The translations under genes and the position numbers were made by a program. From CAVVYA01 sp963752345 (lineage in GTDB: Bacteria > Pseudomonadota > Alphaproteobacteria > SMXQ01): a DNA stretch of 64,000 bases. Where the stretch lies: NCBI GenBank assembly GCA_963752345.1, contig CAVVYA010000020.1:248001-312000 (forward strand), given 5' to 3'. The notes beneath the pieces were generated by a model that saw only the letters and a program-made list of their open reading frames with translations, ran no database searches and had not been told where the DNA came from. The first letter of the stretch is position 1. Every line of letters starts with the position of its first letter. This document shows positions 1 through 9,358 of the stretch, in pieces.

Positions 1-1047
1 CCGCGGATCTCGCTGCCCTTGTCGTAGGCGCCGGGATAACCGCGCGCCGCCATGACCACGGTGAGCGCCGCCTCGTCGTGCCAGCGCAGGTCGAAATGCT
101 CGAGCGCGCCGTCGCGCGCCGCGATCAGCGCCGGCAGCAGGTCGGATTTGAGCCGCGTCATCAGCACCTGGCATTCCGGATCGCCGAAGCGCGTGTTGTA
201 TTCGAGCAGCTTGGGCCCGTCCTTGTCGATCATCAGGCCGGCGAACAGCACGCCCTTGAACGGGCGGCCCATCTCGGCCATGGCGGCGACCGTCGGGCGG
301 ATGATGGTCTGCATGATGGTCTCGGCCATGGCCGGCGTGACGATGGGCGCCGGCGAATAGGCCCCCATGCCGCCGGTGTTGGGGCCGGTGTCGCCGTCGC
401 CGACGCGCTTGTGGTCCTGCGCCGAGGCGAGCGGCAGGGCGGTCTTGCCGTCGACGATGGCGAAGAAGCTCGCCTCCTCGCCGTCGAGGAATTCCTCGAT
501 CACCAGCTCGGCGCCGGCCTGGCCGAACGCGCCGCCGAGCATCTCTTCGGCGGCGGCCTCGGCCTCCTCGACCGTGCTGGCGATGACCACGCCCTTGCCG
601 GCGGCGAGCCCGTCGGCCTTGACGACGATCGGCGCGCCGTGCTTGCGGATGAAATCCTTGGCCGGGCCGATCGCGCGGAAGCGGCCGTAGGCGGCGGTCG
701 GGATGCCGTATTGGGCGCAGAGGTCCTTGGTGAAGCCCTTGGAGCCTTCGAGGGCGGCGGCCGCGGCGGTCGGCCCGAAGGCGGCGATGCCGGCGGCCTC
801 GAGCTGGTCGACCAGGCCCTTGACCAGGGGCACCTCGGGGCCGACCACGACGAAGTCGATCGCCTGGTCGCGCGCGAACTTCACCACGCGCGTCGACATC
901 CTCGGCGGCGACCGGCACGCAGTCGGCGACTTCGGCGATGCCGGCGTTGCCCGGCGCGCAATAGAGCTTGTCGCACAAGGCGGAGGCGGAAATCGCCCAG
1001 CACAGGGCGTGCTCGCGGCCGCCGCTGCCCACCACCAGAATCTTCAT
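1..1047 (-). CDS. purD: Phosphoribosylamine-glycine ligase (GAR synthetase), 3' end outside window, one frameshift
   Basis: PurD joins phosphoribosylamine and glycine with ATP to make GAR, the second step of purine synthesis in the cytoplasm. The start ATG is followed by MKILVVGSGGREHALCW, the family's N-terminal nucleotide-binding loop. The ATP-grasp body shows VVKADGLAAGKGVVIA, DHKRVGDGDTGPNTGGMGA and NTRFGDPECQ. About 349 of the usual ~425 residues are present; the rest lies beyond position 1. Reading needs one frame change near 886-894, where a GC repeat seems to carry one extra base just before VVKFARDQ. The gene diverges from xseA across a 128-bp gap. Identity is certain; the frameshift is probably a sequence error because sequence on both sides is well conserved. 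Confidence 0.95.
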   Translation of the reverse strand, partial: MKILVVGSGGREHALCWAISASALCDKLYCAPGNAGIAEVADCVPVAAEDVDARGEVRARPGDRLRRGRPRGAPGQGPGRPARGRRHRRLRADRRGRRPRRLQGLHQGPLRPIRHPDRRLRPLPRDRPGQGFHPQARRADRRQGRRARRRQGRGHRQHGRGGRGRRRRDARRRVRPGRRRAGDRGIPRRRGGELLRHRRRQDRPAARLGAGPQARRRRRHRPQHRRHGGLFAGAHRHAGHGRDHHADHHPPDGRRHGRDGPPVQGRAVRRPDDRQGRAQAARIQHALRRSGMPGADDAAQIRPAAGADRGARRRARAFRPALARRGGAHRGHGGARLSRRLRQGQRDPR

Positions 1048-1175
1048 GATGCCACTGCCTGCCTAGGAATCGTCGAAGAGGATGCGGCCTTTGCCGCAGC
1101 AGGGCGACTTGATACCATAGACGGCGACCGCCGGACCACCAAAGTTCCGCCTTCCACAGCAGGATATCCTTCGTT

Positions 1176-2725
1176 TTGGCTCAACTGCCGCTGACACCGC
1201 CGCCCGACTCCCGAAGCGCCCGCCGCCGCAAGGGACTCGGCAATCTGCCGATCCTCACCGTGAGCGAGCTGTCCTTCGCGCTCAAGCGCACGGTCGAGGA
1301 AGCCTATCGGCCGCGTGCGGGTGCGCGGCGAGATTTCCAGCTTCAAGCGCGCCGCCTCCGGGCCATCTCTATCTCTGCCTCAAGGACACCGACGCGGTGA
1401 TCGACGGCGTGGTGTGGCGCGCCACGGCCGGCGGCCTGCCGATCCGCCCGGAGGACGGCATGGAGGTCATCGCCACCGGCCGGCTGACCACCTATCCCGG
1501 CCGCTCGCGCTACCAGATCGTCATCGAATCCCTCGAGCTGGCCGGCCAGGGCGCGCTGCTGAAGCTGATCGAGGAGCGGCGCAAGCGGCTCGAGGCGGAA
1601 GGGCTGTTCGATGCGGCGCGCAAGCGGCCGCTGCCCTTCCTGCCGACGGTGATCGGCGTGGTCACCTCGCCGACCGGCGCGGTGATCCGCGACATCCTCC
1701 ACCGCCTGGCCGACCGCTTCCCGCGCCATGTGCTGGTGTGGCCGGTGCTGGTGCAGGGCGAGGGCGCCGCCGCAGCAGATCGCCGCCGCCATCGCCGGCT
1801 TCAACCGGCTGACGCCCGATGGCGCGGTGCCGCGGCCCGACCTGCTGATCGTCGCGCGCGGCGGCGGCAGCCTGGAAGACCTGATGGCCTTCAACGAGGA
1901 GATCGTGGTGCGCGCCGCCGCCGCCTCGCTCATCCCGCTGATCTCCGCGGTCGGCCACGAGACCGACACCACGCTGATCGATTTCGCGTCCGACCGCCGC
2001 GCGCCGACGCCCACCGCGGCCGCCGAGATGGCGGTGCCGGTGCGCGCCGAGCTGCTTGGCGCGCAGCCTGGAATGCGGCGCGCGCCTGGTCGGCGCCTAC
2101 GACCGGCTGCTCGGCGAGCGGCGCGACCGCCTGGCCGGGCTCGCCCGGGTGATGGGCGATCCGCGCCGCCTGATGGAGGATTTCTCGCAGCGCCTCGACG
2201 ACCGCTGGGAGCGCATGCGGCTCGCCGGCGACGGCATGTTCTCGCGCTACCGCACCGAGCTCGCCCATGCCGGCGCGGCGCTGCGGCCCAAGCGGCTGCG
2301 AAGCGATGGTCGAGGACCGCGGAGACCGGGTGCGCGAGATCGGCGCGCGGCTCGACGGCACCTATGGGCGAGCCGTGGAAGATGCGGCGCGCCGCTACAA
2401 GCATGTCTGCCAATTGCTCGACAGCTATTCCTACGAAAATATTCTCAAGCGCGGCTACGCCATGGTGACCGACAGCGCCGGTCATCTGGTCGCTTCGGCT
2501 GCCGAAGCGAAACCGGGCGATGCGGTGGACCTGCGCTTCCATGACGGCAGCCGTGGCGCGGTCATCGCCGGCGCCGGTGGCGCGGCGCGCCCGCCCCAAG
2601 CCGCTCAGACGCCAGCCGCTCAGGCGCACGCCCCGCAGACCGCTGCCGCGCGACCTGCGAAGCGCGATGGCGGGTCGCGTGGCTCCTCGGGCGGCGCGTC
2701 GGGCAATCAGGGCAGCCTGCTGTGA
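1176..2725 (+). CDS. xseA: Exodeoxyribonuclease VII large subunit, five apparent +1 frameshifts
   Basis: XseA is the large subunit of exonuclease VII, which degrades single-stranded DNA to oligonucleotides. The start is TTG (MAQLPLTPPP). The OB-fold part has LTVSELSFALKRTVEEAY and GEISSFKRAASGHLYLCLKD. The catalytic core has VIGVVTSPTGAVIRDI, RGGGSLEDLMAFN and SAVGHETDTTLIDFASD, and the C-terminal region has YENILKRGYAMV, followed by an Ala/Pro/Gln-rich tail. The protein is recovered only by changing frame five times, near 1308, 1362, 1766, 2058 and 2298. Each change fits one surplus base; for example, dropping one G from the GGG at 1367-1369 restores SGHLYL. The stop overlaps the GTG start of the M23 gene, suggesting coupling. 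Confidence 0.93.
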
Positions 2726-3585
2726 AGGCGTGCGGGCTGTCTCTCGCGTTGGCCCTGTCGCTCGCGACGCCGCTCGCGGCGGCGGAGCCGCTGCCGGCCA
2801 ATCCGTTCGCCAGCGCGCCGCTGTTCTACGAATTGCGCGGCGAGGTGACCCAGGGCGGGCTGCTGATCGGCCGCGCCGGGCCGCACAGCGAAGTCACGCT
2901 CGACGGCAAGCCGGTTCCGGTGACGCCGGACGGCGCCTTCGTCGTCGGCTTCGGCCGCGACCATGGGCTCACGGCGCAACTCGAAGTGTCGATCAATCGC
3001 GGACCGCGCGAGCGCCGCACGCTGATCGTCATGCCGCGCATCTTCGATATCCAGCGCATCACCGGGGTCGCCGAGAAATACGTCTCGCCGTCGCCCGCGG
3101 ACATGAAGCGCATCGAGGAGGAGCGCCGGCTGATCCGCCAGGCACGCGAGCGCATGACCGTGGCGGGCGATTTCGCCGGCGGCTTCATCTGGCCGGTGAG
3201 CGGCTCGATCAGCGGCGTCTACGGCAGCCAGCGGGTGTTCAACGGCCAGCCGCGCGCGCCCCACCTGGGCGTCGATATCGCGGCGCCAAGCGGCACGCCG
3301 GTCCTTGCGGCGGCCGACGGACTCGTGGCGCTCGCCGGTCCCGACCTGTTCTTCAACGGCAATGTGATGGTGCTCGACCATGGGCTCGGGTTCAGCACGA
3401 TCTACGCCCACTTGAGCGAATTCGCCGTCAAGCAGGGCGAGCGGGTCAAGCAGGGCCAGGTGATCGGCAAGATCGGCGCGACCGGCCGCGTCACCGGGCC
3501 GCATCTGCATTGGGGGGCCAACTGGTCCGGCGTCGGCGTCGATCCGCAGCTTCTCGTCGGACCGATGCCGACGGCGGCGCCGTAA
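2722..3585 (+). CDS. M23-family metallopeptidase, secreted
   Basis: This is a secreted or periplasmic LytM-type zinc peptidase of 287 residues. The GTG start overlaps the xseA stop (GTGA). An N-terminal signal peptide is clear (LSLALALSLATPLAAAEP). The C-terminal M23 domain carries the first metal motif HLGVD at about residue 181 and the second, HLH, in GPHLHWGANW at about residue 261, with YAHLSEFAVKQGERVKQGQ between them. Both zinc-ligand motifs are intact, so an active endopeptidase acting on peptidoglycan cross-links is likely. The residue 25-150 region is family-typical but unassigned. The gene is co-oriented with and overlaps xseA. Confidence 0.9.
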   Translation: MKACGLSLALALSLATPLAAAEPLPANPFASAPLFYELRGEVTQGGLLIGRAGPHSEVTLDGKPVPVTPDGAFVVGFGRDHGLTAQLEVSINRGPRERRTLIVMPRIFDIQRITGVAEKYVSPSPADMKRIEEERRLIRQARERMTVAGDFAGGFIWPVSGSISGVYGSQRVFNGQPRAPHLGVDIAAPSGTPVLAAADGLVALAGPDLFFNGNVMVLDHGLGFSTIYAHLSEFAVKQGERVKQGQVIGKIGATGRVTGPHLHWGANWSGVGVDPQLLVGPMPTAAP

Positions 3586-3641
3586 ACGCGGCCGGTCGCC
3601 GCCGGAACCGGAGTCAACCGGACGGTAGTCGAACGCAGGCG

Positions 3642-4527
3642 CTAATCCGGCCAGCGGCGATGGACCCAGAGCCACTGGGCCGGGTGCTCGCGGATCCAGC
3701 CTTCGATCACCCGATTGATCGTCGTGGTGAGCGCGACGACATCGGCCTGCCGATCGCCGCTGTTCGGCAATTCGAGGGGCGGATCGAGGATCACGCGGAA
3801 CCGCGCGCCGCGGGTGCGGATCACGCGGCCGGTCAGGACGGCGCAGCCGTATTTGAAGGCGAGCTGGGCGACGGCTGGCGCGGTCATGGCGGGCCGGCCG
3901 AAAAACGGCACGGCGATGCCGTCGTTCATCTTCTGGTCGGGCAGTATGCCGATATGACCGCCGTTGCGCAGAATCTCGACGATGCGGCGCGCGCCCTGCG
4001 CACCCTTCGGCACCAACTCGGCCCCGAGCGACTTGCGGCCGACCCTCAGGAGCCATTCCGCCGCGGGATCGTTCGGTGCCCGATAGACCGTGGCCATCGA
4101 CGCGAAGGGCCCGCGCTGGACCACCGTGCAGACCGAGAGCTCCCAATTGCCGAGGTGGGCGGTGACGAAGATGCCGGGCCGCGCGTCATCGCGCATCTGG
4201 TCGATGTGTTCGGCGCCCTGCACCTCGACGCGCGAGCCGTGGTAGATGTCGATCTTGCCGATGTGGGGAAATTCCCCCCAGACCCGCCCGAGATTGTCCC
4301 ACATCTCCTGCAGAATCCGATCGATCTCGCTCGGCGCTCTTCTCGGGGAACGCGCGTTCGAGATTGCGCCGGGCGAGGCGCTGCACACGCAGGCGCGGGC
4401 CGATGGCGCGGGCCAGCCAGCTGCCGAGGGCCGACGCGGCGTCGATCGGCAGCGCCGCGAAGACTCCGTAGACGGCGAGATAGAGACCGCGCCGCGCATA
4501 TTCGCCGATCTTCGACACCATCGTCAT
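3642..4527 (-). CDS. LpxL/HtrB-like lipid A acyltransferase, one frameshift
   Basis: This is a lauroyl/myristoyl acyltransferase-type protein that adds secondary acyl chains to Kdo-lipid IVA at the inner membrane. The N-terminus is MTMVSKIGEYARRGLYLAVYG, with a hydrophobic segment at about residues 12-30. The catalytic H-x4-E is in TAHLGNWELS, and LVPKGAQGARRIVEILRNGG and GILPDQKMNDGIAVPFFGRPA are typical of the LpxL family. One extra base near 4328-4338 separates the N-terminal frame (AFPEKSA) from the rest (EIDRILQEMWDNLGRVWGEF). The ATG overlaps the lpxK stop (ATGA), so it is the last gene of a DUF374-waaA-lpxK-lpxL operon. LpxL versus LpxM specificity cannot be told from sequence. Confidence 0.88.
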
Positions 4528-5508
4528 GACGCCAGCATGGTGAGCCGCTCGGCGAACCAGCGGTCGAGCGCGCCTTCGTCGTCCCACACGAGTCTCACGT
4601 CGAGCACGACGACGGGGCGGCGCAAATCGGCCGGCAGGCGCGCGGCATCCTTGGCGGTGGTCACCGGCAAGGCGTCGAGCCGGGCCGCGTCGGCCAGCAG
4701 CCCTTCGAATTCCGCCCGGCTGTAAGCATGGTGATCGGCGAACGGCCGCTCGGCGACGAGCTCGCAATCGAGCTCGCGCAGCGAGGCGAAGAATTTTTCC
4801 GGGCGGCCGATGCCGGCGAAGGCGAGAACGCGGCGTCCGGCGATCCGCGCGGCCGACTCCGCAGTCGGCACCAGCCGCGCGCGCAGCAGCGGACGTCCGG
4901 CGGCCTGCGCGGCGATGCCGGCGCGGTCCGCGCCGATCAGCACCAGCGCGTCGGCGCGCGACAATCCGTCGCTCGCCGGCTCGCGCAGCGGTCCAGCGGG
5001 AATGACCCGGCCGTTGCCGAAGCCGAAGGCGCCGTCGATCACCAGCAGGGAGACATCCTTGTGCAGCGTCGGATTCTGGAAGCCGTCGTCCATGATCAGC
5101 AGCTTGGCGCCGGATCCTCGCGCCGCCCGGGCGCCCGCCACCCGGTCGCGGGCGATCCATGTCGGCGCGGCCGCGGCGAGCAGCAGCGCCTCGTCGCCGA
5201 CCTGGCTGGACTCGTGAACGCGCGGGGTCGACGCGCAGCGGGCCACGCTCGCTGCCGCCGTAGCCGCGGGTGAGAATATGCGCCGGCCCGCGCACATCCT
5301 TGAGGCGCGTGGCGAGCGACAGGGCGACCGGCGTCTTGCCGGCGCCGCCCGCCACTAGATTGCCGACGCAGATCACCGGAATGCCGGCGCGCTTGGCTAT
5401 GGTCGTCATCCGGCGCAGGCGCCCGGCCGCCGCGTAGAGACAAGCCAGCGGCGCCAGCAGTTTCGCCGGCAGGCTGTCGCGGTCGGCCCAGAAGTCAGGT
5501 GCCCGCAA
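4524..5508 (-). CDS. lpxK: Tetraacyldisaccharide 4'-kinase, one frameshift
   Basis: LpxK phosphorylates the lipid A disaccharide at the 4' position, in the inner membrane. The N-terminus RAPDFWADRDSLPAKLLAPLACLY is family-typical. The P-loop lies in CVGNLVAGGAGKTPVALSLA, followed by ILTRGYGG, LLIMDDGFQNPTLHKDVSLL and VTTAKDAARLP. I place the start at the TTG at 5508, which gives LRAPDFW and overlaps the waaA stop by 14 bases. A frame change is needed near 5222-5232, between GPLRVDPA and RVHESSQVGDEALLLAA. The essential role of LpxK in lipid A synthesis argues that this is a sequence error. Two translation-overlap junctions place it inside the operon. Confidence 0.9.
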
Positions 5509-6862
5509 GGCGCGTGCGCTCCCCGCCGTCCTGCTCGCCGTCCCCCTTGGGCGCGCCGGGCAGCATGGCCGCGATCTCCGCCACGACGCGCTCGAGCACG
5601 TCCTCCTTGGTGGCGACCAGCCCGCGCGCCGCCTCGATCGTCGCGTGGCGCGCCGCCGGGTTGTCGAATAGCTGGCCGACGGCGGAGGCCAGCATATCGG
5701 CATGCGCGATGCGGCGCATGCCGCCGGCCGCCGTGAGCTCATCGGCGATCGACTGGAAATTTTCCATATGCGGGCCGGCGAGCACCGCCGCGCCGAGCCG
5801 CGCCGCCTCGAGCACATTCTGGCCGCCGCGCGGCACCAGCGAGCCGCCGATGAAGGCGACCGGCGCCAGGCGATAGAACAAGCCGAGCTCGCCCAAGGTG
5901 TCGGCGAGATAGATCTCGGTGCGCGGCGTGACCGGCTCGCGCAGGCTGCGCCGCGCGACGTTCAAGCCGTTGCTGCGCAGCATCTCCGCGATGGTGTCGG
6001 CGCGTCCGGGATGGCGTGGCACGATGATGGTGAGCAGGCCTGGATGACGCGGCCGGAGCGCGCGGTGCGCGGTGCCGGCCGCGGCTTCCTCGCCGTCATG
6101 GGTGCTGGCCGCGACCCACACCGGCCGGCTGCCGAGCACGGCGCGCAGGTTGGCCAGTTGCGTGTCGTCGACCGGCAGCGGGCTCGCCGCATGCTTGAGA
6201 TTGCCGGCTGTCTTGACGTTGCGCGCCCCGAGTTCACGCAGACGATGCGCCTCCGCCTCGTCCTGGGCGAGACAGAGCGAAAAGCCGCCGATCAGCGGCT
6301 GGAACACCGGCTTGAAGCGCAGCCAGCGGGCGTAGCTGCCGGGCGACATGCGGGCGTTGAGCAGCACCATGGGAATGCCGCGCGCCACGGTTTCGGTGAT
6401 CAGGTTGGGCCAGAATTCGGACTCGACCCAGACCGCGAGGTCGGGCCGCCAATGATCGAGGAAGCGGCGCACCCAGGGCAGCCGATCGACCGGCGCATAC
6501 TGGTGAAAGGCGCCGGCCGGCAGCCGCTCGGCCATCAAGGCGGCCGACGTGACCGTGCCGGTGGTCACCAGAACCGTCAGGTTCGTCCGCTCCGCGAGCA
6601 GCCGTTCGATCAGGCGCAGCACGGAAAAGGATTCGCCGATGCTGGCGGCATGGATCCAGACCAGGGTTTCGAGCGGGCGCGGCCGGCCGGGGTGGCCCAT
6701 GCGCTCGGCGAAGCGCAAGCGGTCCTCCTTGCCGCGCGATTGGCGCCGCTGAAGGTAAAGTCGAATGGCCGGTGCGGCCAGCGTGGTGGCGATGCGATAG
6801 AGCGCGAGCGCGGCCTTGCCGAGCATGCGGTCACCCGCCGATGGCGCCGGATCGCCGTTCAC
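5495..6862 (-). CDS. waaA: 3-deoxy-D-manno-octulosonic acid transferase (Kdo transferase)
   Basis: WaaA (KdtA) transfers Kdo from CMP-Kdo to lipid IVA at the inner membrane. This is an intact frame of 455 residues. It has an N-terminal hydrophobic anchor (LGKAALALYRIATTLAAPAIRLYL), then WIHAASIGESFSVLRLIERL, LVTTGTVTSAALMAERLP, the YAPVDRLPWVRRFLDHWRP block and PDLAVWVESEFWPNLI. The C-terminal half has IVPRHPGRADTI and VAFIGGSLVPRGGQNVLEAA, the glycosyltransferase donor-site signature. The GTG start overlaps the upstream DUF374 stop (GTGA); an internal ATG at 6826 (MLGKAAL) is an alternative. It sits in the lipid A/Kdo operon between DUF374 and lpxK. Confidence 0.95.
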   Translation of the reverse strand: MNGDPAPSAGDRMLGKAALALYRIATTLAAPAIRLYLQRRQSRGKEDRLRFAERMGHPGRPRPLETLVWIHAASIGESFSVLRLIERLLAERTNLTVLVTTGTVTSAALMAERLPAGAFHQYAPVDRLPWVRRFLDHWRPDLAVWVESEFWPNLITETVARGIPMVLLNARMSPGSYARWLRFKPVFQPLIGGFSLCLAQDEAEAHRLRELGARNVKTAGNLKHAASPLPVDDTQLANLRAVLGSRPVWVAASTHDGEEAAAGTAHRALRPRHPGLLTIIVPRHPGRADTIAEMLRSNGLNVARRSLREPVTPRTEIYLADTLGELGLFYRLAPVAFIGGSLVPRGGQNVLEAARLGAAVLAGPHMENFQSIADELTAAGGMRRIAHADMLASAVGQLFDNPAARHATIEAARGLVATKEDVLERVVAEIAAMLPGAPKGDGEQDGGERTRLAGT

Positions 6863-7615
6863 GGCCGGCCCGCCATGGCGCCGGCGGCGCCCTCGTCGCG
6901 TTCGGCGCGGTGCTCGGCCGGTAGCTCGGCGGGCAACACCGGCTCGCTGCCGACCAGCCGGTCGGCCTCCGCGGTGATGGCGTTCAACCGATCCTCGACC
7001 AGTTGGCGGGCGGCTTCGATGTCGCTTTCGGCGGCATCGCGCGCCACGCTGATCGGCTGGTCCCAGATGAACACGCCGCGGGTGAAGGGCAGCGCGAGGA
7101 TGAAACGGTCCCAGCTGCCGAGCACGAACCGACGCTGGGCCGCGAAGGCGCAGGGCAGGATCGGCACGCCGGCCAGCCGCGCCGCCTGGACGACGCCGGC
7201 GCTCGCCCGCATGCGCGGCCCGCGCGGCCCGTCCGGCGTGAAGCCGACGCTGGCGCCGGCTTGCAGCGATTTGAGCAGGGCGCGCATCGCGGCGCTGCCG
7301 CCGCGCGAACTCGACCCCGCCACGGTATCGAGGCCGAAATGGCGGATGGTATGGGAAATGAACAGGCCGTCGGAATGCTGCGAGATGAGCATGCGGATCG
7401 GCACGCCCTTGCGCCAGCAATAGGGCATCATCAGCAGCCTGCCATGCCAGAAGGCGATAATGAAGGGACGGCCCTCGTCCCAGAAGCGCGCCGGGATGTC
7501 GCCGCCTTGAATCTGCCAGCGGCCGGTGACGATGGACCAGGCGGATATAGGCGGCGAGCACCCGGCACAGCATGGCGCGCATCCAGTCGCGGCGCAGAAG
7601 CTGCTTCACGCTCAT
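6859..7615 (-). CDS. DUF374 lysophospholipid acyltransferase-like protein, one frameshift
   Basis: This DUF374 protein is of the kind often found beside waaA and lpxK in alphaproteobacteria. It begins MSVKQLLRRDWMRAMLC and continues, after one frame change near 7532-7537 (apparent extra base), as VTGRWQIQGGDIPARFWDEG. Later blocks are SQHSDGLFISHTIRHFGLDTVAGSSSRGG, VGFTPDGPRGPRMRASAGVVQAARLAGVPILP and GSWDRFILALPFTRG. These resemble acyltransferases of the PlsC/LpxL superfamily (compare the FTPDGPRGP block), so an envelope-lipid acyl transfer role is inferred, not shown. It is the first gene of the lipid A operon; a 250-bp spacer separates it from pmbA. Confidence 0.85.
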
Positions 7616-7865
7616 GTCAGGGACGCTACCGCGCGGGCCTGCGCGCAGGGTGACGGACCGCCGAAATGGCCGCCGGTCCGCGATGTCCAATTGGTTCGAG
7701 CGCCCATGGCTCCAGTGTTTCTGCCGTCGGCTCCCACCATCGGTTGTGGGGTCCCGAATTCGCGCTCAAACTATAGCATGGCGGCGGTGGAGCCAACCAG
7801 CGCTGCTGGCCCCGGCCATGGCGCGTTGACTTGCCGCCACGATCGCCCGCGCGACCCGCGCGCTG

Positions 7866-9219
7866 CTATTTGCCGGCCACGGTCATGCCGTCGATGCGCA
7901 CGGTCGGCGCGTCGGTGCCGTAGCGGAATTCCAGGTCGCTCGCCGGGACCAGCCGCGCGAACATGTCCTTGAGGTTGCCGGCCACGGTCACTTCGCTGAC
8001 CGGGTAGGCGATCTCGCCGTTCTCGATCCAGAATCCGGCGGCGCCGCGCGAATAGTCGCCGGTCACCAGATTGGTGCCCATGCCGATCAGCTCGGTGACG
8101 TAGAAGCCCTGCTTGATGTCGCCGATCAGCTCGGCGGCGGTCAGCGCGCCGGCCGCGAGATAGAGGTTGGTCGGCGCCGGGCGAGGGCGGCGCGCCGGTG
8201 CCGCGCGAGGCATTGCCCGTGCTGGTCAGGCGCAACTGCCGCGCCGTGGCGAGATCGAGGAACCAGCCGGTCAGCACGCCGTCCTCGATCACGGCGCGGC
8301 GCCGGGTCGGCAGCCCCTCGCCGTCGAACGGCTTGGAGCGCAGGCCCTTGCGGCGCAGCGGATCGTCGATGATCTCGATGCCCGGCGCGAACACCCGCTG
8401 GCCCATGCGGTCCTTCAGGAAGCTGGTGCCGCGCGCGATCGATGCGCCATTCACCGCGCCGGCGAAGCTGCCGATCAGGCCGCCCGAGACGCGCGGATCA
8501 TAGACCACCGGCACCTGGGCGGTGGCGACCTTGCGCGGGTGGAGACGGCGCACGGCGCGCTCGCCGGCGCTGCGGCCGAGAGCGGCGGGATCCTTCAGGT
8601 CGGCGCCGGAGATCGCGCTGGTGAAATCATAGTCGCGTTCCATTTCCGTGCCGCTGCCGGCGAGCACCGAGACCGAGAAGCTGTGGCGCGACACCGCATA
8701 GCCGCCGGAGAAGCCGTTGCTCGCGGCGAGATGAACACGGCTCGACGACCAGCCGGATTCGGCGCCTTCGGAATTGGTCACGCCGGGCACCGCGCGGGCG
8801 GCATCCTCGGCGACCGCCGCGCGCTGCTCGAGCACCTCGGGCGAGGGTTCCGCCGGGTCGTAGATGTCGAGTTCGGGAATCGAGCGCGCGATATCCGCCG
8901 GATCGGCGATGCCGCAATAGGGATCCTCGGGCGCCGCCGTGGCCATGGCGACGGCCCGGTTGACCATCTCCTGCAGGGCGTCGGACGAGAAATCGGTCGA
9001 GGAGACCACCGCCTGGCGCTGGCCCATCAGCACGCGCAGGCCGAGATCGCGGCCCTCGGCGCGCTCGATGCCCTCCGACTTGCCGAGCCGGCGGGCGAGC
9101 GACAGCGAGGTTCCCTCCACCAGCAGGGCATCGGCCGCCTGGGCGCCGGCCTTGCGGGCGCGCGTCAGCAGATCGGCCAAGAGCAGTTCGGGATCGAGGG
9201 CGGACGTGGTGGCATTCAT
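7866..9219 (-). CDS. pmbA: TldE/PmbA metalloprotease-family protein, one frameshift
   Basis: PmbA (TldE) pairs with TldD to form a cytoplasmic protease complex that trims peptides and, in enterobacteria, matures microcin B17. The sequence shows the TldD/PmbA fold: LGKSEGIERAEGRDLGLRVLMGQRQA near the N-terminus, then PVVYDPRVSGGLIGSFAGAVNGASIARGTSFLKDRMGQ, EIIDDPLRRKGLRSKPFDGEG and GNASRGTGAPP. After a frame change near 8180-8187 it continues APTNLYLAAGALTAAELI and GFYVTELIGMGTNLVTGDYSRGAAGFWIENG. It lacks the HExxxH zinc site found in TldD, as expected for TldE. The partner tldD is at 21301-22734. Confidence 0.93.
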
Positions 9220-9358
9220 CAGGGTTGCTCCGTGTTTCGACGGTTATAGGCAGCCGGGCGGGACCCTGCCAGTTGAAAGCGCGGGGCGCGCAGCTTTGAT
9301 CCAGCGCAAGCGGCCGGCGCCATGTTCATATAGGGTTCAGCCGGAGGGATCGCACCGT

